From an uncultured Lachnospiraceae bacterium (GTDB taxonomy: Bacteria; Bacillota; Clostridia; Lachnospirales; Lachnospiraceae), in NCBI GenBank assembly GCA_902783765.1, contig CACZSB010000186.1:1-21341 (forward strand): 21,341 nucleotides of DNA. Reading direction: 5' to 3'. This document shows positions 1-7,733 of the stretch, piece after piece (the stretch's first letter is position 1; each line of letters opens with the position of its first letter). The notes under the pieces were generated by a model that was given only the letters and a program-made list of their open reading frames with translations, searched no databases and was not told where the DNA came from. Both the position numbers and the translations under genes were made by a program.

Positions 1-410
1 AAAAGATTGCCCAGTGGACCTCTGAAAACGGTAAGACTTTGGACATTGTGGTGGATCCCGGTACCTACACCTTAAAGGAAGAAGCGGCTCCGGAAGGATA
101 CCAGCTGGTGACTACGGAGATTGTGTTCAAGGTTGACGCAGATGGCAAAATCACGGTAATCACCACCAAAGTGGAGCCTGCCGGCGGTGCGGAAGTGATT
201 GACGGTGTGCTGGTATTAAAGGATATGGTGAAGAATAACCCTTCTGAAACCACTGCCTCGTCGGGAAGAACCGGAGGTGGATCCAAAACGACTTCCACGG
301 ACACCGGCGACCACAGCAATATCCTCCCTTATGTGGGCCTGATGGTTTTAGCCCTTGTGGGAACGGGCGTGCTGCTGGTGCTTCCCGGCAAGAAGAGTGA
401 AGAAGAATAA
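1..410 (+). CDS. C-terminal end of a Cna_B/SpaA-domain surface protein with a sortase-type anchor (partial)
   Basis: The reading frame is open from base 3 to a TAA at 408-410, so this is the end of a longer protein whose start lies outside the window. The visible part begins inside a Cna_B/prealbumin-like (SpaA-type) beta-sandwich: the segment GTYTLKEEAAPEGYQL is the classic last-strand signature, with the Glu that usually closes an intramolecular isopeptide bond. After it come a Ser/Thr/Gly-rich spacer, a TDTGD stretch that resembles a non-canonical sortase motif (xxTGD instead of LPxTG), a hydrophobic segment of about 22 residues (ILPYVGLMVLALVG...), and a short GKKSEEE tail. Such proteins are exported and covalently fixed to peptidoglycan or pilus backbones, acting as adhesins or pilins. 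The domain assignment is firm; the sortase motif is an inference. A terminator follows directly. Confidence 0.8.
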   Translation, partial: KIAQWTSENGKTLDIVVDPGTYTLKEEAAPEGYQLVTTEIVFKVDADGKITVITTKVEPAGGAEVIDGVLVLKDMVKNNPSETTASSGRTGGGSKTTSTDTGDHSNILPYVGLMVLALVGTGVLLVLPGKKSEEE

Positions 411-441
411 TCAGGATTTTACAGTCAAGCAAAATGAATCG

Positions 442-477
442 AAACCCGGTCGAGGACATGTGCCCCGGCCGGGTTTT
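442..477 (+). terminator. Rho-independent terminator of the surface-protein gene
   Basis: An 8-bp perfect stem, AAACCCGG (442-449) with CCGGGTTT (469-476), is followed by a short T run. It lies about 30 bases after the stop codon of the surface protein and separates it from the riboswitch-controlled ATPase unit. Confidence 0.8.
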
Positions 478-514
478 ACAATAAAACATTTCCGCGTTGA
501 TATGTACAAGATTC

Positions 515-544
515 TTGACTTTCCCCTTGGATATGACGTATAAT
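515..544 (+). promoter_or_regulatory. Sigma-A-type promoter of the riboswitch-ATPase transcript
   Basis: A TTGACT -35 box (515-520) and a perfect TATAAT -10 box (539-544) are separated by 18 bases. The predicted start, near 551, is exactly the first base of the riboswitch P1 helix, which supports both calls. Confidence 0.82.
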
Positions 545-550
545 GTACCC

Positions 551-671
551 GCTCATGAGGGAGTAGCAGGCGCGAAGGCGCAGCATGCCAACAGTCGCGG
601 CCGGCAACGGTCTGGTTTGTTTTAAATTGCGAGACTCACGAAGCTGCATCAGGCAGCCGTGGGTCTTTTTA
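551..671 (+). promoter_or_regulatory. yybP-ykoY family manganese riboswitch
   Basis: The leader contains the family's conserved blocks in order: GGAGTAG right after the first helix (559-566 area), CCAACAGTC in the second loop region (about 588-596), and GCGAGAC at the 3' side of the closing helix (629-635). Small helices with GAAG and GGCAAC loops lie between them. The 5' arm 551-559 can pair with 635-644 to close P1 (one A-C mismatch and one bulge), and that 3' arm is also part of the terminator stem at 632-666. From the family, Mn2+ docks the two loop regions and stabilises P1; here that would block the terminator and switch the downstream ATPase on when manganese is high. The family call rests on recognised motifs, not on a covariance-model search. 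Confidence 0.85.
632..670 (+). terminator. Riboswitch expression-platform terminator
   Basis: A long hairpin pairs 632-640 with 658-666 (9 bp, one G-U) and, after a two-base bulge, 643-647 with 653-657 around a five-base loop; a T run continues through 670. It ends about 60 bases before the ATPase start codon and competes with riboswitch helix P1 for bases 635-644, as expected of a transcription-attenuating switch. Confidence 0.85.
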
Positions 672-730
672 TTTCGCAGGACCCATACATTGACCCTGAT
701 CAATATATTATTCCACGGTGAGGAAGGATT

Positions 731-3454
731 ATGAAGTTTTATCTGGAAGAACAGGAAGCAGTCTTAAAGCATTTGGGAAGTGCTGATACGGGCCTCGGTC
801 AGTCGGAAGCGGCCCGCCGGCTTTCGGAGCAGGGACTGAATAAACTAAAGGAGCCGGAAAAGGAAAGCCTTTGGTCCCGCTTTGTTCGGTCCATCATGGA
901 CCCCATGATTATTATGCTGATAGCGGCGGCCTTTATTCAGGCACTGGTTACGGTGCTGGAGAAGGGCTCGGACTTTACCCTGGGTGACTTTGCCGATGTG
1001 ATTGTAATCATGGCGGTGGTCGTTATCAATACGGTTATGAGTCTGGTCCAGGAAAGCAAAGCCGAGGCGGCCATGGAGGCACTGCAGAAAATGACAGCGG
1101 CCACCTCCAAAGTGATGCGGGACGGACAGCTGAAGGTGGTCAAAAGCGAGGAACTGGTCCCCGGGGATGTGATTATCCTGGAGGCGGGAGACTCGGTGCC
1201 TGCGGATTGCCGTATTCTGGAAGCCCACAGTCTGAAAGCGGAAGAGGCTGCCCTGACAGGAGAGTCTGTGCCGGTGATTAAAATGACGGAGATGCTGATG
1301 CTGGGGCCTGTCACAGAGGACGTGCCCCTGGGGGATCGACGCAATATGCTGTATTCCGGATCCACCGTGGTGTATGGCCGCGGCCGGGCTGTGATTACCG
1401 CCACAGGCATGGATACAGAGATGGGTAAAATTGCCGACGCGCTGTCTTTGGCTGAAAAGGAACAGACGCCCCTGCAGAAAAAAATGACGGAGCTGTCCCG
1501 TTTCCTGACCAAGCTGGTGATTGGTATCTGCGTGCTGGTCTTTGTGATTGGTATTGTGCAGAATGTTTTCTTATCCGGTCAGCCCTTCAGCTGGGGGCTT
1601 TTGGGAGAGGAGGCCCTGGATACCTTTATTGCGGCCATCGCCCTGGCTGTGGCGGCCATACCCGAAGGACTGCCGGCGGTGGTGACCATCATCCTTTCCA
1701 TCGGTGTGACCGCCATGAGCAAGCGTCAGGCGCTGATTCGCAAGCTTACGGCGGTGGAGACCCTGGGCTGTACCCAGATTATCTGCTCGGATAAAACCGG
1801 TACCCTGACCCAAAATAAAATGACGGTGGTGGAGGCCTTTACGGACAACGAGCCCCTTCTGGCCCAGGCCATGGCCCTCTGCTCCGATGCGGTCATCGCC
1901 CCCGGGGAAAGCCAGAGCACCGGTGAACCCACAGAATGTGCCCTGGTGGACTACGCCGCCCGTTTGCAATTGCCTAAATACGAACTGGAGAAAACCTTGC
2001 CCCGGGTGGGAGAGGCGCCCTTTGATTCTCTCCGTAAAATGATGTCCACAGTGCATCAAAAGTCCGAGGGGGGCTTTGTACAGTATACCAAAGGCGCACC
2101 GGATGAGGTTTTAAAGCGCTGTGCCGCTTACCTGAAAGACGGACAGATCATTCCCCTGACCCAGGATTTGGTGGAGCGTGTTCTGAAGGCCAATAAAGGA
2201 TTTGCAGACAGAGCTCTCCGGGTGCTGGGGGCCGCCTACCGGGAATATGAGAACATGCCCGGCTCCTTAGAGCCCGAGGCCCTGGAAAATAATCTGATCT
2301 TCATCGGCCTGACGGGCATGATCGATCCCTGCCGTCCGGAGGTGTATGATTCCATTAAAGCTTGCCGTCAGGCTGGGGTCCGGCCCATTATGATTACCGG
2401 GGACCACAAGGATACTGCGGTGGCCATCGGTTTGGATCTGGGCATCATCAAAGGGCCGGAGGAGGCCCTGGTGGGGGCGGAACTGGATGCCTTCACCGAC
2501 GAAGAACTGATTGAAATCGTTCCGAAATACAGCGTCTATGCCCGGGTTCAGCCGGAGCACAAGACCCGTATCGTAAAAGCCTGGAAAGCCCGGGATATGG
2601 TAACGGCCATGACCGGGGACGGGGTGAATGACGCCCCTTCCATCAAGGCGGCGGACATCGGGATCGGCATGGGAATCACCGGAACGGATGTAACCAAATC
2701 CGTGGCGGACATGGTGCTGGCGGACGATAATTTCGCCACCATTGTAAATGCCGTGGAAGAGGGCCGGAAGATTTACGACAATGTGCTGAAGGTGCTTCAA
2801 TTCCAGCTTTCCACCAATATGTCTGAGGTGATAGTCATGTTTGTGGCATCCCTCTTGAACTTTACCATCCTCACCCCGGTGCATCTGTTGTGGATCAACA
2901 TGGTCACCGATTCCCTGCCCGGTCTGGCACTGGGTATGGAAAAGGCCGAAGGGGATCTGATGCAGAGAAAACCCCGTTCCACCTCCGACGGCATCTTCTC
3001 CGGGGGCGCGGGTATCGATATGGTCTGGCAGGGGCTGTATCTGGCCTTTATCGAATTGAGCTCCTATTTCATCGGGTTCTATTTGGAAAAAGGGAATCTG
3101 AATGGCGTTTTTGGGGGTCCTTTATGTGTGAACGCCATGGCCATGGCCTTTCTGACTGTGAACTTCGCAGAGATGATCTGCGCCGTATGTATGCGATCCC
3201 GGACCGGCTCTCTGTTCTCCCGTCATATGCTGAAAAACATCAACTGGTGGCTGGTGGGGGCTTTCCTGGGCACCACAGTGCTTACTCTGGTGGCTATTTA
3301 TATGCCGGGTCTTCAGCAGGTCTTTGATATTGAACCGGGAACCTTCCAGGTGAAAGAGCTTTTCATTTCCGCCGGATTGGCCTTGTCCGTAATTCCCGTC
3401 TTCGAACTGGGCAAGTTTTTCCGCCGCCAGGCCAGGAAAAAGGCGGAAAGCTGA
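731..3454 (+). CDS. P2A-type Ca2+/Mn2+-transporting P-type ATPase, probable manganese exporter
   Basis: This 907-residue membrane pump uses ATP to move a divalent cation, most likely out of the cytoplasm. The full P-type set is visible: actuator TGES (176-179), membrane helix 4 PEGLP (311-315), phosphorylation site DKTGTLT with Asp354, the TGDH nucleotide-domain motif (556-559) and hinge TGDGVNDAP (628-636). The SERCA-like ion ligands are conserved: Glu312 in M4, Asn696 and Glu699 in M5, Asn723, Thr726 and Asp727 in M6. This places it among Ca2+-ATPases of the PacL/P2A kind. Gram-positive pumps of this type under a yybP-ykoY riboswitch (for example pneumococcal MgtA and lactococcal YoaB) protect against excess manganese, so Mn2+ is the better substrate guess, with Ca2+ the alternative. 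The ATG has a GAGGAAGG site just upstream. It forms a one-gene transcription unit. Confidence 0.93.
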   Translation: MKFYLEEQEAVLKHLGSADTGLGQSEAARRLSEQGLNKLKEPEKESLWSRFVRSIMDPMIIMLIAAAFIQALVTVLEKGSDFTLGDFADVIVIMAVVVINTVMSLVQESKAEAAMEALQKMTAATSKVMRDGQLKVVKSEELVPGDVIILEAGDSVPADCRILEAHSLKAEEAALTGESVPVIKMTEMLMLGPVTEDVPLGDRRNMLYSGSTVVYGRGRAVITATGMDTEMGKIADALSLAEKEQTPLQKKMTELSRFLTKLVIGICVLVFVIGIVQNVFLSGQPFSWGLLGEEALDTFIAAIALAVAAIPEGLPAVVTIILSIGVTAMSKRQALIRKLTAVETLGCTQIICSDKTGTLTQNKMTVVEAFTDNEPLLAQAMALCSDAVIAPGESQSTGEPTECALVDYAARLQLPKYELEKTLPRVGEAPFDSLRKMMSTVHQKSEGGFVQYTKGAPDEVLKRCAAYLKDGQIIPLTQDLVERVLKANKGFADRALRVLGAAYREYENMPGSLEPEALENNLIFIGLTGMIDPCRPEVYDSIKACRQAGVRPIMITGDHKDTAVAIGLDLGIIKGPEEALVGAELDAFTDEELIEIVPKYSVYARVQPEHKTRIVKAWKARDMVTAMTGDGVNDAPSIKAADIGIGMGITGTDVTKSVADMVLADDNFATIVNAVEEGRKIYDNVLKVLQFQLSTNMSEVIVMFVASLLNFTILTPVHLLWINMVTDSLPGLALGMEKAEGDLMQRKPRSTSDGIFSGGAGIDMVWQGLYLAFIELSSYFIGFYLEKGNLNGVFGGPLCVNAMAMAFLTVNFAEMICAVCMRSRTGSLFSRHMLKNINWWLVGAFLGTTVLTLVAIYMPGLQQVFDIEPGTFQVKELFISAGLALSVIPVFELGKFFRRQARKKAES

Positions 3455-3484
3455 TATCTGAAAAAGTACGAAAAGAGTGTGAAC

Positions 3485-3516
3485 AGCCGGGCATGAATTT
3501 ACAAAGCCCGGCTTTT
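3485..3516 (+). terminator. Terminator after the P-type ATPase
   Basis: An 8-bp perfect stem, AGCCGGGC (3485-3492) with GCCCGGCT (3506-3513), ends in TTTT. It sits 30 bases after the ATPase stop. Its loop carries the -35 element of the next promoter. Confidence 0.8.
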
Positions 3517-3526
3517 GTGTTATGAT
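3498..3526 (+). promoter_or_regulatory. Promoter for the pyrH-polC operon
   Basis: TTTACA (3498-3503, one mismatch to TTGACA) and TATGAT (3521-3526) are separated by exactly 17 bases. A start near 3533 would give a leader of under 30 bases, which includes the GAAGGGAG ribosome site (3544-3551) of pyrH. The -35 box falls in the loop of the preceding terminator. Confidence 0.65.
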
Positions 3527-3560
3527 ATCCTCCGGATTTATCCGAAGGGAGTCATGATTC

Positions 3561-4265
3561 ATGGCCGAGGACAGAAGAGTAATACTGAAATTGAGCGGTG
3601 AAGCCCTGGCGGGCAGCCGGGGAACAGGCTTTGATGAGTCCGTGGTGCGGCAGGTGGCCCGGCAGGTTCGGGCAGCCGTAAAGGAAGGCGTCCAGCTGGC
3701 GGTGGTCATTGGGGGCGGAAATTTCTGGCGGGGCCGCACCGGTCAGGAAATTGAACGGGTGAAATCCGACCAAATCGGCATGCTGGCCACAGTGATGAAT
3801 GCCATTTATGTTTCCGAGATTTTTCGGAGCGAGGGCATGGAAACGGAGATTTTTTCATCCTTTATTTGCGGCAGCATGACCCGGCTTTTTGCCCAGGATG
3901 AGGCGCTGAACGCCCTTAAAAGCGGAAAAGTGGTGTTTTTCGCAGGGGGCACCGGACATCCCTATTTCTCCACAGATACGGGGATTGTGCTTCGGGCCCT
4001 GGAAATGGGCGCCCAGGAGGTGCTTCTGGCTAAAAATGTGGACGGTGTTTATGATTCCGACCCGGATGAGAATCCTAATGCCAAACGCTATGATTCCATC
4101 AGCATCGATCAGGTGGTGGAGCAGAAGCTGGGGGTCATTGATTTGACCGCTTCCGCCCTTTGCGCCGCAAACCGCCTGCCTCTGGCTGTTTTCTCCCTGG
4201 AGGAGGAACAGTCCATATACAAAGCCCTGAAGGGCCAAATAAACGGAACGAAGATTACGGTGTGA
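3561..4265 (+). CDS. pyrH: UMP kinase
   Basis: Hexameric bacterial UMP kinase of the amino-acid-kinase fold, converting UMP to UDP with ATP in pyrimidine nucleotide synthesis. At 234 residues it is full length for the family. Visible motifs are the N-terminal KLSGEAL (Lys10), the glycine-rich GGGNFWRG (51-58), Asp70 in the DQIGMLATVMN helix, the GGTGHPYFSTDTG loop, and AKNVDGVYDSDP near the ATP site. The ATG at 3561 is chosen because the SD lies 9 bases upstream and the kinase fold begins at once. It opens the long operon; in many Firmicutes rpsB and tsf precede pyrH, but here a cation pump does. Confidence 0.96.
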   Translation: MAEDRRVILKLSGEALAGSRGTGFDESVVRQVARQVRAAVKEGVQLAVVIGGGNFWRGRTGQEIERVKSDQIGMLATVMNAIYVSEIFRSEGMETEIFSSFICGSMTRLFAQDEALNALKSGKVVFFAGGTGHPYFSTDTGIVLRALEMGAQEVLLAKNVDGVYDSDPDENPNAKRYDSISIDQVVEQKLGVIDLTASALCAANRLPLAVFSLEEEQSIYKALKGQINGTKITV

Positions 4266-4314
4266 GCATTTAACAGTCTTTAACGCAGAGGATTGAATCA
4301 AGAAGGAGGATACA

Positions 4315-4869
4315 ATGGACGATTATTTGGTATCAACAGAAGAAAGAATGCAAAAAACTTTGGATAACCTGAATGAAGAGTATGTAACCATCCGGGCCGG
4401 CCGAGCCAATCCGGGAGTCCTGAACAAGCTGATGGCGGATTATTACGGAACCCCCACCCCCATCCAGCAGCTGGCCAATATCTCTGTGCCGGAGGCCCGG
4501 ATTCTGGTGATCCAGCCCTGGGATAAAAGTGCTCTGAAGGCCATTGAGAAGGCCATTCAGGTGTCTGATATCGGTATCAACCCCAATAACGACGGTTCTG
4601 TGATTCGCCTGATTTTTCCTGAATTGACGGAGGAGCGCCGCAAGGAGCTGGTGAAGGATGTGAAAAAGAAGGGGGAAGCGGCCAAGGTAGCCTTAAGAAA
4701 TGTGCGCCGGGATGCGGTGGACAGCATTAAAAAGGCGGAAAAGGCCGGGGAAATCACCGAGGACGATCGGAAGAAGGATGAGGACGCCATCCAGAAGCTC
4801 ACGGATAGGTTCGTGGAGAAGGTGGATAGCGCCGTGGACGAAAAAACAAAGGAGATCATGACAGTTTAA
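4315..4869 (+). CDS. frr: Ribosome recycling factor
   Basis: At 184 residues it is the normal size for RRF, which acts with EF-G to split the post-termination ribosome. Family features include the N-terminal helix, TIRAGRANPGVLNKL, the DYYGTPTPIQQLANISVPEARIL region, IGINPNNDGSVIR and the Lys/Glu-rich three-helix bundle that ends the protein. A strong AAGGAGGA site lies just before the ATG. It follows pyrH by 49 bases with no terminator, the usual pyrH-frr arrangement. Confidence 0.97.
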   Translation: MDDYLVSTEERMQKTLDNLNEEYVTIRAGRANPGVLNKLMADYYGTPTPIQQLANISVPEARILVIQPWDKSALKAIEKAIQVSDIGINPNNDGSVIRLIFPELTEERRKELVKDVKKKGEAAKVALRNVRRDAVDSIKKAEKAGEITEDDRKKDEDAIQKLTDRFVEKVDSAVDEKTKEIMTV

Positions 4870-4879
4870 ACTGCTGACC

Positions 4880-5593
4880 ATGAATATACCAAGCCATATC
4901 GCCATTATTCTAGATGGTAACGGCCGTTGGGCCAAGAAAAAGGGGGTTCCGCGGGCGCTCGGCCACAAGGAAGGCTGTGAGGCCCTGAAGCGGACCCTCG
5001 ATTTCTGTAATGATATCGGGGTAAAATACTTTTCGGTCTATGCCTTTTCCACGGAAAACTGGAAAAGGAGCCGGGCAGAGGTGTTTGCCCTTATTCAGCT
5101 GATGCGTTTTTACCTGCCCCGGCTGGAAAAACGGGCCATGGAAAAGAATACCCGTGTTATGACCATGGGAGACATATCGGCCTTTCCAGGCGATGTTCAG
5201 AAAATGCTGGACCGTCTTAAAAGCACCACCGCAGGCAATACCGGCCTGTGCTTTATTATGGGTTTTAACTACGGGGGCCGGGATGAGATTCGCCGGGCCG
5301 TTCAGAAAATTGCCGAAAAGGTCCGTTTAGGAGAGTTGGAGCCCCAGGATATCAGCGAGGATACCATCAGCGCGCATTTAGATACCGCAGGGATCCCGGA
5401 CCCGGATTTGATTATACGGGCCAGCGGAGAAATGCGCCTTTCCAATTTTATGCCCTGGCAGGGAGCCTATGCGGAACTGGAGTTTCCCGAGGTTCTTTGG
5501 CCGGATTTCTCCAATGAGGATCTGATGAAGGCCATAGAGATTTACAACGGTCGGGAGCGTCGGTTCGGCGGGAGGAATGAAGATGAAGCCTGA
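4880..5593 (+). CDS. uppS: Undecaprenyl (di-trans,poly-cis) diphosphate synthase
   Basis: Cis-prenyltransferase that extends farnesyl diphosphate with isopentenyl diphosphate to make the C55 lipid carrier for peptidoglycan and other wall polymers. The 237-residue protein starts with the signature IPSHIAIILDGNGRWAKK (catalytic Asp12), then has VYAFSTENWKR and, near the C-terminus, the LIIRASGEMRLSNFM and LWPDF blocks. The ATG is fixed by the conserved N-terminus, but no clear SD precedes it; the nearest purine run (AAAGGAG, about 4848-4854) is inside frr and too far away. Translation probably depends on coupling from frr, whose stop is 10 bases upstream. Its 3' end overlaps cdsA. Confidence 0.95.
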   Translation: MNIPSHIAIILDGNGRWAKKKGVPRALGHKEGCEALKRTLDFCNDIGVKYFSVYAFSTENWKRSRAEVFALIQLMRFYLPRLEKRAMEKNTRVMTMGDISAFPGDVQKMLDRLKSTTAGNTGLCFIMGFNYGGRDEIRRAVQKIAEKVRLGELEPQDISEDTISAHLDTAGIPDPDLIIRASGEMRLSNFMPWQGAYAELEFPEVLWPDFSNEDLMKAIEIYNGRERRFGGRNEDEA

Positions 5594-6401
5594 TTTCTTA
5601 ATCCGTCTTCGCAGCAGTGTAATCCTGATGACGCTGGCCATTCTTTCCTTCTATTTCGGGGGACTGGCCCTGTTTTTAATGCTGCTTTTTGTCAGTATTT
5701 GCGGTTTGATGGAGTTTTACCGTGGAGCAGAGCTTTGGAAAACCCCCATGGCCGCCGCGGGGATCATGGGCAGCTGTCTTTACCTGGAGGCCCTGTGGCT
5801 GGGCTGGGACAGCTGGTTGGTTTTCGTGTTGTTCTTAGCGCTGCTGATGGTGCTGGGAACCTTTGTTTTTACCTTTCCCAAGGCCACCCACGGACAGGCG
5901 GCAGCGGCCATTTTCGGTGTTTTGTATGTACCCTTTTGCCTTTCTTTCTTGTTTCGGATTCGAAACATGGAGGAGGGCTTTTACCTGGTCTGGCTGGTAT
6001 TTCTGGCCTCCTGGGGCTGCGATACCCTGGCCTATGTAAGCGGTCTTTTGCTTGGCAAGCATAAAATGACTCCCGTTTTGTCCCCTAAAAAAACCTGGGA
6101 AGGGGCTATGGGAGGCGTGCTGGGCAGCGCTCTTTTAGGTTGGATTTATGCTTTAATCTTTCAGCCCCATCTGAGCCTCTTGGGCAATCCTCTGCTGGCG
6201 CTTCCTTTGATTTGTGCCCTGGGGGCCATGGTATCCCAAATCGGAGATTTAGCGGCCTCTGCCTTTAAGCGCAGTTTCGGAATCAAGGATTTTGGAACGC
6301 TGATTCCCGGGCACGGAGGAATCCTGGATCGTTTCGATTCGGTGATTATTACGGCGCCTCTTATCTATTACGGTCTGCTGCTGCTTCAGGCAGTCAGCTG
6401 A
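5583..6401 (+). CDS. cdsA: Phosphatidate cytidylyltransferase (CDP-diglyceride synthase)
   Basis: Integral membrane enzyme making CDP-diacylglycerol from phosphatidic acid and CTP, the branch point for phospholipids. The C-terminal family signature is complete: SAFKRSFGIKDFGTLIPGHG then GILDRFD, preceded by SPKKTWEGA. The rest is a chain of hydrophobic segments, consistent with about eight membrane helices. Two in-frame ATGs exist, at 5577 and 5583; the second is chosen because the GGGAGG site (5570-5575) is 7 bases from it but only 1 base from the first. The product is then 272 residues. It overlaps uppS by 11 bases, indicating translational coupling. The next gene is rseP, where dxr is often expected. 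Confidence 0.95.
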   Translation: MKPDFLIRLRSSVILMTLAILSFYFGGLALFLMLLFVSICGLMEFYRGAELWKTPMAAAGIMGSCLYLEALWLGWDSWLVFVLFLALLMVLGTFVFTFPKATHGQAAAAIFGVLYVPFCLSFLFRIRNMEEGFYLVWLVFLASWGCDTLAYVSGLLLGKHKMTPVLSPKKTWEGAMGGVLGSALLGWIYALIFQPHLSLLGNPLLALPLICALGAMVSQIGDLAASAFKRSFGIKDFGTLIPGHGGILDRFDSVIITAPLIYYGLLLLQAVS

Positions 6402-6416
6402 TCCATAAGGAGTATT

Positions 6417-7718
6417 ATGAAAATTCTGATTGCGTTAATTGTTTTTAGTATTCTGGTGCTCTTTCACGAGTTCGGTCATTTCATTATGGCCAAAGCCGTG
6501 GGTATCGGTGTTACGGAGTTTTCCCTGGGCCTGGGCCCGCGGATTTTCAGCTTTGGAAAGGGAGAAACCAAGTATTCCTTAAAGGCTATTCCCTTTGGTG
6601 GCTCCTGCGCCATGGTGGGAGAAGATGAAGAAGACACCTCCCCCAATGCCTTTTATTCCAAATCTGTTTGGGCCCGCCTTCTGGTGGTGGTGGCCGGTCC
6701 GCTATTTAACATCATATTGGCTTTTCTGTTGTCCCTTTTCCTGGTGGGCTTCGGAGGCATCAACACGGCCCAGATTTATCAGGTGACGAAGGGCAGCGCT
6801 GCGGAGCAGGCCGGTATCACCATTTGGGAAGACATCCTGGTGGCCATTAACGGTAAAAAAATAACCATGGGCCGGGAACTCATGTTATATCTTTTGAATC
6901 ATCCTTTGGGGGATGATCCCGTTACTGTAACCGTCAGAAACCAGGCCGGTGAAGAGCGTAGCCTTACCCTGAATACCAAAATCAGTGGTTTTCTGATGGG
7001 TATTTCCTATCTGCCCAGCCAGGAACCGGCGGCGCTGAGTGAGATATCTGCGGGTTCAGCGGCAGAAAAAGCCGGTTTGAAGGCGGGGGATGTTATTGTC
7101 GGTATCAATGGGACCACCATTGGGAACGGCGTTGAAATGGAAGCGTATCTTAGCAATAACCCCTTTGACGGCTCACCCCTGGCACTTGAGGTGCTGCGGG
7201 AGGGGCAGCAAATATCCCTGACCCTGACCCCCGAAGCCTATGAAGGCCATGACCTGGGCTTTCAGGCTTATTATGTATACGATGAATGGGATGGGAATCT
7301 TTTGACCCTGGCCGGGGCCGCCCTGCGGGAGGTGCGTTTCTGGCTGCACTATACCCTGGTCACGTTAAAAATGCTTTTCTCCGGTCAGCTGGGCGTGAAG
7401 GAGCTTTCCGGCCCGGTGGGAATCGTCAATACCATCGGCATGGCTGTGGAAAGCGGCATGGAGAGCGGGGGCGCCGGTGTGGCGGCCTTGAATGTGCTGA
7501 CCCTGACGGTGGTGTTAAGCGCAAACCTGGGGGTTATGAACCTTTTCCCTTTCCCTGCCCTGGACGGGGGACGGATTCTGTTTATGATATTTGAAATCAT
7601 TTTCCGGAAACCTCTGCCCCGAAAGGTGGAGGGGGCCATCCATATGGCGGGCTTTGCGCTTCTGATGCTGTTGATGATCTTCGTATTGGTTAACGATATC
7701 CTGAGGCTTTTCACATAA
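6417..7718 (+). CDS. rseP: Site-2 intramembrane zinc metalloprotease (RseP/RasP family)
   Basis: Membrane-embedded M50 protease that cleaves transmembrane segments of anti-sigma factors and remnant signal peptides. The first helix carries the zinc motif HEFGH (His17, Glu18, His21), and the third ligand motif NLFPFPALDGG (Asp383) is in a late helix; a final hydrophobic helix follows. Between helices 2 and 3 lie two PDZ-like repeats, roughly residues 118-190 (GSAAEQAG, AINGKKI) and 205-275 (GSAAEKAGLKAGDVIVGING). The length is 433 residues, slightly above B. subtilis RasP (about 420). AAGGAG lies 4 bases before the ATG, and the gene begins 15 bases after cdsA. Substrates cannot be told from this window. 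Confidence 0.94.
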   Translation: MKILIALIVFSILVLFHEFGHFIMAKAVGIGVTEFSLGLGPRIFSFGKGETKYSLKAIPFGGSCAMVGEDEEDTSPNAFYSKSVWARLLVVVAGPLFNIILAFLLSLFLVGFGGINTAQIYQVTKGSAAEQAGITIWEDILVAINGKKITMGRELMLYLLNHPLGDDPVTVTVRNQAGEERSLTLNTKISGFLMGISYLPSQEPAALSEISAGSAAEKAGLKAGDVIVGINGTTIGNGVEMEAYLSNNPFDGSPLALEVLREGQQISLTLTPEAYEGHDLGFQAYYVYDEWDGNLLTLAGAALREVRFWLHYTLVTLKMLFSGQLGVKELSGPVGIVNTIGMAVESGMESGGAGVAALNVLTLTVVLSANLGVMNLFPFPALDGGRILFMIFEIIFRKPLPRKVEGAIHMAGFALLMLLMIFVLVNDILRLFT

Positions 7719-7733
7719 AGAGAGGGAGCGGCC

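Noticed and set aside
690..710. Second promoter (TTGACC with TATATT) between the riboswitch and the ATPase
   Set aside because: The spacing between the boxes is only 8 bases, and nothing resembling a -10 lies at 16-18 bases.
1571..2884. Long open frames on the minus strand inside the ATPase gene, and similar ones inside polC and mrdA
   Set aside because: They lie opposite clearly coding sequence, have low-complexity His/Gly/Arg-rich translations and no SD, and match no family I recognise; they are shadows of codon bias.
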